Shown: positions 9,200 through 18,900 of the stretch, piece after piece
Numbering within the stretch: position 1 is the stretch's first letter
Layout: every line of letters starts with the position of its first letter
From: Clostridiaceae bacterium
GTDB lineage: Bacteria; Bacillota; Clostridia; Lachnospirales; Lachnospiraceae
NCBI GenBank assembly: GCA_910574345.1
Contig: CAJSZV010000011.1
Location: 124,001 to 188,000 of the forward strand
Direction of reading: 5' to 3'
DNA length: 64,000 nt
Notes under the pieces: generated by a model
What the model saw: only the letters and a program-made list of their open reading frames with translations
Told to the model about the DNA's origin: nothing
The model's database searches: none
Translations under genes and position numbers: made by a program

Positions 9200-9820
9200 T
9201 TACTTAATCGTTCCCACGATCTTCACATCTCCGCCGTCTTTGAACATACCGGAGCAATTATACTGCCAGGTTCCTTTTGACAGAGGAATCTCTTTTGACA
9301 AATCCCCGGCGCCGATTGTAATGCGCTGTTCCTTTCCCGCAGGGTCAAACAAAAACAAATCCACCGTCCCGCCTTTGATGTCCGAGGCAACGGTTAAAAC
9401 CAATGTCTGGTTCTCCCCCGCCACAAAAGAGCCGGACTCTGCAATATTCCTCTGATCCGGGCGGTTGGCCAGATTCAATATGGTATTACCCGAAACAGAA
9501 AGATCCGTCCCTGTTTCTCCGGGTCCCTTAGGTCCCTCATTGCCGGGGACCAAATCAAGAGTATTCTTCACACTGTCATGGTAAACTCCGTAGCCCAGTT
9601 TTCCAAGCGCCTCCTCTGCCGGCACATACAGTTCCACATCCCCGGAGTCCATGGTGACCGAAACCAAAGGCCTGTTAAGAGCCAGAGAGGCCCCTTTAAG
9701 CGTAAGGACCGTGTCGCTTGCAACAGCAGATTTGATACCGGTAGCCGCAAATGCAGTTGAAATCCCCAGAGTCCCAACTATAACCCCCGCCGCAAAACTT
9801 TTTACATCAAACTTTTTCAT
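9200..9820 (-). CDS. Secreted protein with stalk-like (copper amine oxidase N-like) domain
   Basis: Probable exported protein of 206 aa. A signal peptide is clear: KK near the start, a hydrophobic run, and an AFAA cleavage region near residue 26. Residues about 40-95 (LNRPLVSVTMDSGDVELYVPAEEALGKLG, split here by meaning: strand, YVPAEEAL helix, then NTLDLVPG) resemble the copper-amine-oxidase N-terminal or stalk fold common in Clostridia. The C-terminal half is a beta-rich domain without recognised catalytic residues. The ATG at 9820 follows AAGGAGGG. It lies 48 bp downstream-facing from the LicR-type regulator start, on the same strand, with no obvious link. Function unknown. Confidence 0.7.
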   Translation of the reverse strand: MKKFDVKSFAAGVIVGTLGISTAFAATGIKSAVASDTVLTLKGASLALNRPLVSVTMDSGDVELYVPAEEALGKLGYGVYHDSVKNTLDLVPGNEGPKGPGETGTDLSVSGNTILNLANRPDQRNIAESGSFVAGENQTLVLTVASDIKGGTVDLFLFDPAGKEQRITIGAGDLSKEIPLSKGTWQYNCSGMFKDGGDVKIVGTIK

Positions 9821-9931
9821 GGAAATCCCTCCTTAATTGTGTATGGCATCCGCCTCCCTCCGGGCTGCAGCCTGCCATAAGACATGCTATCATGCATGCC
9901 AGCAGCTTTCTTCTCATACTTCTCTTGGTTT

Positions 9932-10405
9932 TTAATGAGTGTTATTCCGTCTCTTTCCCGTCATATCAAGAACTGTCATTTTTAAAACCGTGGTAGCCTT
10001 CATCATATTCGTGTTAAACTTAAAATCCTCTGCGTGGTACTGTCTCATGAGAATCTTCAATGCCTGGAATTTTTCTTCATCAGGCACATGCTCTATAGTC
10101 CCATGGCCCATGACGCTCTCATATGCCATAGTACAGTTCATCTCTTCTTCAAAAAGAAGCAGATTATGACCACAGTCCATCTCAAAGGCAGCACGGTTGT
10201 CTTTTGCAATCAAATCCAGTTTTTTCCCTTTCACAGCGGCATGAAAATAAAAGTAAACCTGGTCCCCCCGAACATCCAGTCCGAAATTTAAGGGGACAAT
10301 ATAGGGATATCCCTCGTCATTTAATGCAAGTCTGCACACATCACATTTCCTGATAATCTCAATGATTTCATGAAAATCCGTGATTTCTCTGTCTTTTCTT
10401 CTCAT
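9932..10405 (-). CDS. Pyridoxamine 5'-phosphate oxidase family protein (NimA-like flavoprotein)
   Basis: Split-barrel FMN-binding protein, 157 aa, of the group that includes 5-nitroimidazole reductase NimA. Typical features are CDVCRLALNDEGYPYIVPLNF near residues 20-40 (the substrate/flavin pocket strand), YFHAAVKGKK near 53-62 (flavin phosphate contact) and SVMGHGTIE near 97-105. Length is normal. It stands alone among small unrelated genes. The family assignment is good; a role in nitro-compound reduction is only possible, not shown. Confidence 0.82.
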   Translation of the reverse strand: MRRKDREITDFHEIIEIIRKCDVCRLALNDEGYPYIVPLNFGLDVRGDQVYFYFHAAVKGKKLDLIAKDNRAAFEMDCGHNLLLFEEEMNCTMAYESVMGHGTIEHVPDEEKFQALKILMRQYHAEDFKFNTNMMKATTVLKMTVLDMTGKRRNNTH

Positions 10406-10490
10406 GGTTCTCTCCTCATAGCTGAATTACAGCTCTGCTTCCTGAAAAAACGGGCAGCTTCAAAGAACAGCCGCCCCATACCCCTTCCGT

Positions 10491-10721
10491 CTACCTCTCC
10501 CTGCATCTTATTCCGTAGTTTCCCCGGCCTGCAGGGTCATATCCCCGATATATTTCGTATGCTTTTCCGTCTATAGTTACTTCATCTTCCCCGGTAAACT
10601 CATAGGTAAATCCATTTTCCCCGCAGTACTTAGCGATTGCCTGCCGGGCTATGGCCACGGTTGGATAGGTGTCACTCTCTTTATAAGGCACCCAAAATGC
10701 TTTTTTAAACATAGTCAACAT
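10491..10721 (-). CDS. Small conserved-looking hypothetical protein
   Basis: 76-residue protein with a strong ribosome binding site (AGGAGG, 7 nt before ATG 10721). It has a soluble alpha/beta look: AIARQAIAKYCGENGF helix, then a YEFTGEDEVTIDGKAYEIYRG strand pair. No signal peptide, membrane segment or known motif is visible. I do not recognise a named family. The clean start region supports a real gene. Confidence 0.6.
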   Translation of the reverse strand: MLTMFKKAFWVPYKESDTYPTVAIARQAIAKYCGENGFTYEFTGEDEVTIDGKAYEIYRGYDPAGRGNYGIRCRER

Positions 10722-10770
10722 ATTTATTCCTCCTGCTACAAGACATCGAAGCGTGAACCGCTCCCTTTTA

Positions 10771-11122
10771 AAGCTTCTCCCTTTTCGGAAAAGTATTCCT
10801 ACTGTCTCTGCTCTAATTCTTTATGGCAAGTAATTATTGTGTAACTGCCTGCATTAACAGTAATCACACATCCATCTATATGCACATACCAGTTTTTACC
10901 TTTTCTTTCTTTTATTGATTTTTCGTCAAGTATTCTTTCCTTGCACCACGCTACAACATCAATATCACTAAGCCCAAGATTTCTTCTGATTCTATCAATT
11001 CCCATTTCTGTCGTATGAACTTTATCTATATTTTCAATTAGTATCTCTTTCATACCCCCTGCACCTGCAAATCATTATATCTATACTCATAATTCCACAA
11101 TTCCGAAAAGGGAGTAAAGCTT
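10771..11122. repeat. Inverted repeats flanking the DUF3781 gene
   Basis: The left arm 10771-10790 and right arm 11101-11122 are inverted copies: CTCCCTTTTCGGAA on one side, TTCCGAAAAGGGAG on the other, plus a shared AAGCTT. They bracket only the 84-aa DUF3781 gene. This could be a small mobile cassette or a chance pairing of regulatory sequences. No target duplication was identified. Confidence 0.4.
10799..11053 (-). CDS. DUF3781 family protein
   Basis: 84-aa cytoplasmic protein with the DUF3781 signature: RIRRNLGL near 22-29, DVVAWCKERIL near 32-42, and ERKGKNWYVHIDGCVITVNAYS-like core near 49-70 (here GSYTIITCHK). The family is small, widespread in Firmicutes, and of unknown role. The gene is bracketed by inverted repeats and is AT-richer than its neighbours, which hints at transfer. 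Confidence 0.75.
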   Translation of the reverse strand: MKEILIENIDKVHTTEMGIDRIRRNLGLSDIDVVAWCKERILDEKSIKERKGKNWYVHIDGCVITVNAGSYTIITCHKELEQRQ

Positions 11123-11188
11123 CAATCCGTCACTTCCTGGCTGCTGCTTTTATTTTATCACAGGTACGGGCTTCATACAAGCGACACT

Positions 11189-11905
11189 TCACGAATCCAA
11201 TATCGGCAAATGGTTCAGGCAGGGCGGCAGATGCATGAGATGATGACCGGTCATAGGAGTCAATATCATGCCGCCTCTGGTCAGTCTCCCCCAGTACACC
11301 AGAAGCCACACAGAACGAAAATCCGGAGTCACACCGCCTTCTTCCAAGATTCTCATGACCCATGTCTCAGGCACCATGGACTGAATCTGCTCCAGAGTTA
11401 AGCCTTCCAGTATACGGCGGGTGTTTTTTCCCACGGCGATCATATAGTCCCGAAGGGCCGGGACGCGGAGCTCTCTTCCGAAGGATACTGCTTCGTCAAA
11501 TTCCAGGGCATTGCCTGTATCTGTTATGGAAGCACCGATTTTTTGCTGCCATTCCTTATTAAAAATCTGATTTTCATTCACCATCAACAGGTTGCTTACC
11601 AAATCTTCAATCCGATAAGTATGCCAAAACTGCCAGCACAGGGGCACCTCCCTGGTTCCTGCGTAATGCAGGTCTACTTCCCGGTCCTCCCTGGGCACAA
11701 TCATATTTTGGTTACCTGCCATCATATAGTCCAGCACATAGTCTGCAATGGTTTTTTCCGTTCTTCCCCATATTTCCGCAGGATGCACCATGCCGTGAAC
11801 CTCCAGCGCAAGCGCCCTTATCTCCCCTAAATCCGTTCCTTTCAGGGCTTCCTTTAACTGGCTGTATTTTTCTCTGATCGGGGACAATAATTCTTCTTTT
11901 TTCAT
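11189..11905 (-). CDS. DinB-like superfamily protein
   Basis: 238-aa four-helix-bundle protein. The metal-type histidines expected for DinB/YfiT proteins are visible in FWHTYRIEDL (near residue 93) and GHHLMHLPPC near the C-terminus (about 222-228). An earlier TTG at 11914 is in frame, but AAGGAG directly abuts it and lies 9 nt before the ATG at 11905, so 11905 is chosen. Such proteins are often metal-dependent thiol transferases; activity here is unknown. Confidence 0.7.
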   Translation of the reverse strand: MKKEELLSPIREKYSQLKEALKGTDLGEIRALALEVHGMVHPAEIWGRTEKTIADYVLDYMMAGNQNMIVPREDREVDLHYAGTREVPLCWQFWHTYRIEDLVSNLLMVNENQIFNKEWQQKIGASITDTGNALEFDEAVSFGRELRVPALRDYMIAVGKNTRRILEGLTLEQIQSMVPETWVMRILEEGGVTPDFRSVWLLVYWGRLTRGGMILTPMTGHHLMHLPPCLNHLPILDS

Positions 11906-11939
11906 TGATCCCAACTCCTTTCTTAGATGACTTTCCCGG

Positions 11940-12146
11940 TCATCCTATCCTGCTAAACATTACGGTCTGTCCTTTCATGGATATTTTCCCTACCTCATAT
12001 CCATATTCCGTCAGTTCTTTTTTATATGTCAGAAACGAATGGTCTATAGGCACCCCGGCAATATTCTGTATCTCCTCAAAGGTAAGCTTAAAAGACTGCT
12101 GCCCGCTTTTTAGCACATACTCCCATAGGGCATTGTATTTGCTCAT
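11940..12146 (-). CDS. Small hypothetical protein, wHTH-like
   Basis: 68-aa protein starting after AGGAGG with 6-nt spacing. The sequence YNALWEYVLKSG followed by LTFEEIQNIAGVPIDHSFL looks like a compact helical, possibly DNA-binding, domain. Proteins of this appearance are common in Clostridia, but I cannot name the family with confidence. It lies 34 bp upstream of the DinB-like gene on the same strand and may be cotranscribed. Confidence 0.6.
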   Translation of the reverse strand: MSKYNALWEYVLKSGQQSFKLTFEEIQNIAGVPIDHSFLTYKKELTEYGYEVGKISMKGQTVMFSRIG

Positions 12147-12197
12147 TGTTTTCCTCCTGTCTCTTTCACATATCCAATCCTTTTTTCTGCCACATAA

Positions 12198-12662
12198 TTA
12201 CAACATCATTATCTGTTCATCCAAATACTTATAAAGCAATTCCCATAGATCAAAATCGGTCTCCAGATATAACTGACTGTTAAGCTCTTCGATCTTTTTG
12301 ACTGTCTCTTCATTTAATTCATGGTCCGAATCAAAGCAGGTAATCTCATATTCTTCATAATTTCCATCTAAAAACTCACCTCTCATAAGATCCGGCGGGG
12401 CATATTTGCATATTTCTTCAAGTATGTCAGCATCATGGCCATCACCAATAGCTCTAAATGCCTGAATGATATTGGGAGAATAATGGCCAATGGAATTTTC
12501 CAGATATGTGAAAATTCCTTCCATAGTCAATTCCGTATCAAACGCAATCAGAAAGCTGGCAGTTTGAATGAAAGCAGGCCAATTTAACCACTGCTCCATT
12601 GGATAATGCCATATTTCCATTGCCAGTTTCTCACAAAGCATTTCTCCCGTATATTGCTTCAT
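12198..12662 (-). CDS. DUF4375 (DMP19-like) protein
   Basis: 154-aa acidic protein. The core FLIAFDTELTMEGIFTYLENS, then IGHYSPNIIQAFRAIGDGHDADILEEIC (about 37-88), follows the DUF4375 pattern of an N-S-G-like turn and an A-I-G helix pair. The family is of unknown function and is often found near toxin/immunity genes. The ribosome binding site is weak. The gene is AT-rich like the next remnant upstream. Confidence 0.6.
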   Translation of the reverse strand: MKQYTGEMLCEKLAMEIWHYPMEQWLNWPAFIQTASFLIAFDTELTMEGIFTYLENSIGHYSPNIIQAFRAIGDGHDADILEEICKYAPPDLMRGEFLDGNYEEYEITCFDSDHELNEETVKKIEELNSQLYLETDFDLWELLYKYLDEQIMML

Positions 12663-12729
12663 GTGTATCTCATTACCGTCTATCCACTCCGTAGCCTTCC
12701 CCTCCCGATTCTGGTTTTCCCTTCACTTT

Positions 12730-13255
12730 TCATAGGTTTTGGTCTTTCAGTTCACTTTGGTAGATAAACCTGTATTTTCCCTTTCCTTTTCCCTTCACTT
12801 CCACTACCATACCCATGTCTCTAAACCTTTTAAGGATTTCTTTTGAGACAGTAACAGTACAACCAAGGATTTCTTTAACTTCCGGTGCACCAAATATCTG
12901 ATTAGTATCAATGGAACTATAAACTTTTAATAAATTATCTCTTGTGTTGGCAATATATTTTTGTCTGTCAATTAATACACTGAATGTATCATTGTCCAAT
13001 TTTTCTACGCCCAAATTCCACATTTTATTTCTTATCAGGGCTCGACTATGAATAGCCGGGGTTTCATCCTGAATAGCCGGGTTTTCATTATTGTAAATAA
13101 CTGTTTTCAACATAAATGCATTTGTGTAATACTCTGGAAGTCTTTGTCCCACAACTTCCAATTCCTTACACATACGGTCCACGCCTTCACCGTACTCTTT
13201 AACAAAATTATATGCCTTTAAAAATTCAGCGATCTTAGGATTTCTATTATCATCC
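12730..13255 (-). pseudogene. 5'-truncated AlbA-2/RecG-like ATP-binding transcriptional regulator remnant
   Basis: The last ~175 codons look like the C-terminus of the Schlafen/AlbA_2-RecG-like family: RNPKIAEFLKAYNFVKEYGEGVDRM, then RLPEYYTNAFMLKTVIYN, then a C-terminal winged helix (about 150-195) with a GKGKGKYRF wing. The N-terminal AlbA_2 domain is absent. The reading frame continues upstream only as an out-of-frame passage through the neighbouring gene, whose stop codon (13250-13252) overlaps the break. This is the mark of a deletion that fused two genes' ends. Confidence 0.75.
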
Positions 13256-13588
13256 CTCCCCAGCAAACACCAGCCTGCACTCCTCCATCTCCGCCGTATC
13301 CCTCTCTGAAATATAGATCTGGGCCGACTGAGACAAATCATTACCTTTAAACACTTCCTCCCGAAGCAGCCTTACCACTGCAGGCCAGTTATCATTTGCC
13401 GATTCCGTCCTCAGCCAAATGCCCAGAAGAGGCCCCGGCTCTCCGGCCTCTGCGTCCACATAATCATACCCATTATCCCGAATCAGTCCCTCGGTCACTT
13501 CCTCAATCCGATCCGGAATCTCGTAGCGCAGATCCAAATCCGGATTCTCCATCTTCCCTGGGTTTAACAGCACAATGATTGTCTCCAT
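13250..13588 (-). CDS. Hypothetical acidic protein
   Basis: 112-aa soluble protein (PDRIEEVTEGLIRDNGYDYVDAE near the start, LLGIWLRTESANDNWPAVVRLL in the middle). It starts at 13588 after AAGGGGAT. No signal peptide, membrane segment or recognised motif. The stop codon lies exactly at the junction with the RecG-like remnant, so the natural C-terminus might have been altered by the deletion there. Confidence 0.6.
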   Translation of the reverse strand: METIIVLLNPGKMENPDLDLRYEIPDRIEEVTEGLIRDNGYDYVDAEAGEPGPLLGIWLRTESANDNWPAVVRLLREEVFKGNDLSQSAQIYISERDTAEMEECRLVFAGEG

Positions 13589-13648
13589 AATCCGATCCCC
13601 TTCCTGTATTCTTGATATTCTTGAATTTGACGGGTCAGCACAGTATGT

Positions 13649-14005
13649 TTAAATCCTGTTTTCCTCTCCCCACAGACACAGCTGGTCCAAAACCTTCATA
13701 AGAGATCTCCCCCTTTTTGACAGCGAATATTCCACCTTAGGCGGTATCTGAAGATACTCTTTTCTCACAATCAGCTGATCAGACTCCAGCTCCTTCAAAT
13801 TGCTGCTGAGGGTCTTGTCCGTAATATTCCCCAGATATCTTCGCATCTCATTAAACCTCACCGGCTCAAACTCCATGAGGCAATACAAAATAACCATTTT
13901 ATGCTTGCCGCTGATCAACGACATGGTATAGCTGAACCCCGTATCCTCAAAGCTTGCATTTTCTATGTGAGCCTCCATGCACTTTCTTGTCACAGTCCCC
14001 GCCAC
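13649..14005 (-). CDS. HxlR-family transcriptional regulator
   Basis: Winged-helix repressor/activator of about 118 aa. The family core is clear: LISGKHKMVILYCL (about 30-43), RFNEMRRYLGNITDKTLSSNLKEL recognition region (about 50-73) and VEYSLSKRGRSL wing (about 90-101). The longest frame starts at a GTG (14005); an ATG at 13978 is an alternative, and ribosome-binding evidence does not settle it. It is transcribed away from a flavin reductase gene, and a palindrome lies between them (14020-14046), so it probably controls that gene and itself. Confidence 0.88.
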   Translation of the reverse strand: MAGTVTRKCMEAHIENASFEDTGFSYTMSLISGKHKMVILYCLMEFEPVRFNEMRRYLGNITDKTLSSNLKELESDQLIVRKEYLQIPPKVEYSLSKRGRSLMKVLDQLCLWGEENRI

Positions 14006-14019
14006 CCTTTCTTTTAGGA

Positions 14020-14046
14020 AAGTACCTGTCTTTCATAACAGTACTT
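14020..14046. promoter_or_regulatory. Candidate HxlR operator
   Basis: Near-perfect inverted repeat AAGTACCTGT (14020-14029) and ACAGTACTT (14038-14046), with one base missing on one side, centred between the divergent HxlR and flavin reductase genes. The size and position fit HxlR-type operators; binding is inferred. Confidence 0.6.
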
Positions 14047-14126
14047 GCCTAAATTCCTCCATTTGCTATAATCATAGTGAAACTACATAAAGAAGTCAAT
14101 ATAATTTTTTAAAGGAGACTGCTGAT

Positions 14127-14699
14127 ATGAAAAAAGATTTAGGCGTTAAACCCTACCTATTCCCCATGCCTGTGCTTATGATCGCTACATACGGAGACAA
14201 CAACACAGTAGACGTAATGAATATGGCCTGGGGCGGAATCTGCGCAGAAAACATGGTTTCCCTCAATATTAGTGAAGGCCATAAAACATCCGAAAATATC
14301 AAAAAACGCGGTGCATTTACACTCAGTATCGCAGACATTCCCCACATAGAAGCCGCTGATTTCTTCGGAATTGCCACCGGCCGCAAAATGCCTGACAAAT
14401 TTGAGCGCACCGGCTTAACCGCAGTAAAAAGCCAGAAGGTAGACGCCCCCATTGTAGAAGAATTCCCCCTTACCCTTGAATGCAAAGTAGTAGAAGACAG
14501 AATGGAGGTTTACGGCCACCATGTGATCGGTGAAATCATAGGCATTCTCGCTGACGAGTCCGTTCTTGACCACAGCGGCAAAGTCGACCCCAAAAAACTG
14601 AACGCCTTTGTCTTTGACCAGTTCCAAAACGGTTACTATGCCATCGGCGAAAAAATAGGGCAGGCCTGGCACACAGGCGCGCCTCTCATGAAAAAATAA
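14127..14699 (+). CDS. Flavin reductase family protein
   Basis: FMN-binding split-barrel protein of 190 aa, related to flavin reductase-like/DIM6 proteins. Visible features: VLMIATYGDNNTVDVMNMAWGG near 17-38 (flavin-contact strand), NISEGHKTSENIKKRGAFTLSI near 47-68, and the C-terminal YYAIGEKIGQAWHTG. It is one of the few plus-strand genes and has an AAAGGAG site before ATG 14127. Divergence from an HxlR regulator suggests redox or electrophile-induced expression. Confidence 0.88.
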   Translation: MKKDLGVKPYLFPMPVLMIATYGDNNTVDVMNMAWGGICAENMVSLNISEGHKTSENIKKRGAFTLSIADIPHIEAADFFGIATGRKMPDKFERTGLTAVKSQKVDAPIVEEFPLTLECKVVEDRMEVYGHHVIGEIIGILADESVLDHSGKVDPKKLNAFVFDQFQNGYYAIGEKIGQAWHTGAPLMKK

Positions 14700-14823
14700 C
14701 ACGCCGCCGGAAAACGCTGCCAGGATACAGCCATTTGGCATCCTGGCAGCAGACACGGTAGGGCTGGGCCTCCTCACTCATTTTCACGCCGAAGTCAATC
14801 CATTTCATTGTCATAGATCCCAT
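14700..14823. other. Intergenic segment with 11-bp-stem hairpin
   Basis: Arms 14716-14726 and 14740-14750 form a perfect 11-bp stem. Towards the minus strand it is followed by GTTTTCC, so it may be a weak terminator for the minus-strand gene at 14824-15774. A short minus-strand frame of about 40 codons (ATG near 14811-14820) also crosses here, ending in FRRRVIFS; I cannot decide whether it is expressed. Confidence 0.4.
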
Positions 14824-15774
14824 TCATGTTCCCTCCTCCAATTCAATAGGCCCAAAGAAATTTTCATGGAGCCTGATCTCATACTCATACTCCCCGTCCC
14901 CCTCATTCTCAAAATACTCCCCCTTTAATACAGAAAACCCAAACCCGTCTGCAAACCCATCCTCATCCATCATGGTCACACTCACCGCCGCATTCAACGT
15001 TCCCCCCGTATACGCAATCATCCCGTCAACCATTTGCCTTAACCTCTCCTCCGTCTCCTTCCTCTGTCTCTCCCTCTCCCCCTCATCCCCGCTCTCATAG
15101 GTCACATACAGATACAAGTCCATGATATAAGGAAATTTCTCAAAAACCTCCTGAAACCTAAGCTCCGGAAAATAAATATGCTCCGCCAGACAATACTGAA
15201 CCCTCTCGTCAAACATAACCGAAGTCTCCGGAACCCTCGGCGAAGAAAACAGATGATAGGCCTGAACATACATGACGCTGTCCTCCCGAAGCCCCCCTAT
15301 CCCCGCCGCAGCCTCGTCCCAAAACCTCCCCCTGTAGAACTCCTCTGTCAGATCACGAAAATACTCCTTTATGGAACTCTCCATTTTCCCCTCATCCGAT
15401 CCCGCTCCCCGGTTGTCAAAAACAAACACCCGCTCCTCACCCCAAATATCCCGGTAAGACAACGTCCACTCCCTGTAGCGCACCCGCACATACACCTGGT
15501 CATGGTAATCATAATACTCATACTCCTTCTCCTCACCCTCCCCCAACTCATAATCATCCCCAAAACACCGCCTCAGCATCCCCTCCCCCGCTGCCGGAAG
15601 ATCCCCCTCATAACAAATCTCCTCTCTCCCCGGCACCATAGCCCACCAAAACATAGGACCAGGAACGAAAAAAGGAATCAGACGCCCCCCTGCCGCCAGA
15701 CATCCCGCCGCAAGAACGATCAAAATCACAAGCTTTTTAAAGCTCCCCCACCAGATAAGTCCCATTCCCCTCAT
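14824..15774 (-). CDS. Hypothetical membrane-anchored protein
   Basis: 316-aa protein with one N-terminal hydrophobic segment (about 12-45, containing LAAGC, a weak lipobox) and a large acidic, aromatic-rich exterior domain (many E, Y and D, for example EEKEYEYYDYHDQVYVRVRY). The start at ATG 15774 is preferred because GGAG lies 10 nt upstream; an upstream frame adds 19 residues without a ribosome site. No known domain recognised. It is very G-rich on the coding strand, like the genes from here to 26 kb. Confidence 0.6.
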   Translation of the reverse strand: MRGMGLIWWGSFKKLVILIVLAAGCLAAGGRLIPFFVPGPMFWWAMVPGREEICYEGDLPAAGEGMLRRCFGDDYELGEGEEKEYEYYDYHDQVYVRVRYREWTLSYRDIWGEERVFVFDNRGAGSDEGKMESSIKEYFRDLTEEFYRGRFWDEAAAGIGGLREDSVMYVQAYHLFSSPRVPETSVMFDERVQYCLAEHIYFPELRFQEVFEKFPYIMDLYLYVTYESGDEGERERQRKETEERLRQMVDGMIAYTGGTLNAAVSVTMMDEDGFADGFGFSVLKGEYFENEGDGEYEYEIRLHENFFGPIELEEGT

Positions 15775-15914
15775 AGCAACTGCGCTCCATTCCCTTTCTG
15801 TAAATTCACCTGCCCGTGGCCCCGGCCCCAAAAGGCCGAACCCAAAAAGAGGCCCCCCACCAATTACTTAGCGAGGAAGCCTCCTTTCTCAATCTTCCGC
15901 CATACTGTGCGGAA

Positions 15915-18900
15915 TCAATGAACAGCAGTCTTTTTAGCAAAATTCATAACGATCTGTGCAGCCTGGGCACGGTTGACCTGACTTTTCGCATCCAGTGTCC
16001 CATTGTCAAAACCATTGACTATACCATGTTTCACCGCCCAGCCCATGGCCTTCTCTGCATCATTTAACTGGCTCATATCCCCATAATCAGACAAAGCCGT
16101 CACAGGCGAACCCTGATATTTCCAGAGCATGGTCACCAACTGCTCACAAGTAATCCTGCTGTCTGGGGCAGCCCCGTCTCTCATGCCATGCACAGCAGCC
16201 CACTCCATACTTTTCTCATACCAGACTGCGCCGCCCTCAGTCTGCGCTCCGTCAAAACGGGCCAGAGCCGTCACCGCCGCAGCATAGGTCATAGGCACCT
16301 CAGGCCCAAAGACAGTGTCCGTTGTCCCATAGAACAAATCCCTGGCAGACACAAAAGACACGGCATCCCCAAACCAGACCCCGGCAGGAACATCCGAAAA
16401 GCTCTTGCTGTTATCCACGATTTTAACCGTAGCCCCATTAGGCAGAAATGCCACAAGACAATTGTCCGTTGGAACAGAGCCTTGAATTACCCTCTCAGGT
16501 CCATCCTCATTGACCATCACCGCCACAGTACCAGGAGTAGGCCAAACCACAGGAATCCCAACCCTTACCGGCTCATCCCTTTGGGTATAGACCTTAATCG
16601 CCGGCGCTGCAGAGATATCCCCCGCCGCCCGAACCGCCGAAACAGGCAGCATAACAGCCCTGCCACTCTGTTGAGCAGTATTCACCGCTGCCACCGATAA
16701 TTTGGCCTCAATCCTTGTCTTGTCAGCAGCATCCGTTGTAGTGGTAACCACCGTTCCGTCCTTCTGTGTCTTGGTGATGATGCGGGAACCGTCCGACTCC
16801 CATCTGACAGAAGTGAAAACCGTAGAATTATCAACCCCATCCCCTCTGCCAAATCCAACCGATTCATCCGCCCCGTCCCCGGAGTTATCCCAGTAGTCGT
16901 CAGAAGAACTGTCCGTTGATGAGTCGTCACTGCCGCCGGAGCCGTCCGGCTCCTTTCCGTCATCAGGGTCATTCTTATCATCTCCGCTCCCGTCACCAGG
17001 CTCCGGGTTGTCAGTCCCCATAACCGCCCCGCAAATATCACACCTGCCGTCCTTGTCCTCATCCACATGGTTCGTGCAGGGTTCATTCTCTCCAGGCTGA
17101 AAATCCCCCGGATCATCCGGATCCGCGGCAAAGGGATCATCAAAAACAGCATCATACTCAATCTTCGTATTTTTCAGCGTAGCCGTCAAAGTCGGCGACA
17201 CCATGCTCTTCCACTCCGCCTCACTGCCCCCATAATAGATCACTCTTAAGCCGTTACAGGATGTAAAGGCGAAATCATCTATATCCCGGACACTTGACGG
17301 AATATACAGTGACGGAAGACTCCCGCAGGATTGGAACATACCGCCGGTAATGCGGTCCGCCGTCTGAGGCAGTATGACATGCGTCAAGCTCCAACACTGT
17401 GAAAATAAATTGTCGCCCATAGCCACTGTTCCCTCACCCGGCTTAAACCTCACACTGACCATATCCATACAGCTCATAAAAGCCGCCGTACCCACGGACC
17501 GGATACTTGACGGAAAATCAATATGAGTCAACGAGGTGCACCCTTGGAACGCATTTTCCCCAATGACAGTCACCCCTTCTGAAACCGTAACAGAAGTCAA
17601 GCTTCCACACTTAAAGAACGCACTGTCCCCAATGGTCCCGACAGTGCCAGGAATAGTCACTGACACCAGCCCGGATTCACTGAAAGCATTCTGTCCTATA
17701 GACTTCACGCTGTCAGAGATATACACACTGAGAGCCTTACTGCCATGAAAAGCATAGCTCCCTATGCCGGTAACCCCATCCTCAATGACAACCGTATAAA
17801 AATCATAGGCACTCCAGGGCGAATTACCCGATGAGTAGTCAGGAATCACGCCGTTTCCGGAGATCGTCAGCACCCCTCCATTGGTCAGAGACCATTCCAA
17901 GTCCCCTGCCTCTCCCCCGTCAACCACAACATCCGCCTCAGAATCATCAACCGGAACATAATCTTTGGGATAACGCGTAATAATAAAATCCGCATTCTCA
18001 ACTGCCGATGCGCTCATTGCACGCCCCCAATGGACAGTCTTTTTATAATTCGCCTCAGCCACGATCACACCCCCCGCACTCTTTTGGAGCACGATCACGC
18101 TGTGACTATTGCTCTGCACCCGCAGTATATCACCTACTTTTACATCCTCAAATGTAAACCTTCCCCGTTCAATGGGCCTTGCAGGCAGATTGCCAAAGAC
18201 ATGGTCACTGAGGATAAACGCAAAGGCCATACAGCCCACGGCACTCTTTGCCCCGTAGACAGCCCCGCCATTCCAGGTATAAGCACTGCCAAGACTGCCA
18301 TTGCTTCCATAGGGCTCAAAATTCGTCCATGGCATGCCCTCCGGATACTCATCCTGTAAAGCAGTCATGATCTCATAAGCTTCCTGATAAGTCGGAATAT
18401 CCCCTTGCGCCACTACGGCAATACGGTTCTTTTCCCTGTAACCGCAGTCAGTACATACGCCCCCATCATCATAGCTATGCTCTCCATATCCATCCTTCTC
18501 GCTGTCAGCAGACACAGGGCATTCCTCAGCGCCGCACTCGTGCCAGTGATAAGTCTCGTCATAGACCCAATCCCCAGACCAGTCATGCTCGTGAACGCCA
18601 GGTATGGGTTCTACAGGAGGTTTCACCGCCGGAAGGCCAGGAACCACAGACGATTCATTCTTTGAAGCTTCGGGCAAATCATTGTCCTTCCTTCCCTCTT
18701 CAGTCTCCTCTTTCGATTCCTCTACGGTCTCCTCATCAGCTCCCTCTTCCGATTCTTCCCTGGTCTCCTCCTCAGCTCCCTCTTCCGATTCTTCCCTGGT
18801 CTCTTCCTCAGTTCCCTCTTCTGATTCCTCCCTGGTCTCCTCCTCAGTTCTTTCTTCCGATTCCTCCCTGGTCTCCTCCTCAGTTCCTTCTTCCGATTCC

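Noticed and set aside
14716-14750. Terminator of the flavin reductase gene
   Set aside because: The stem is good but no T-run follows on the plus strand, so only a weak or opposite-strand role is kept.
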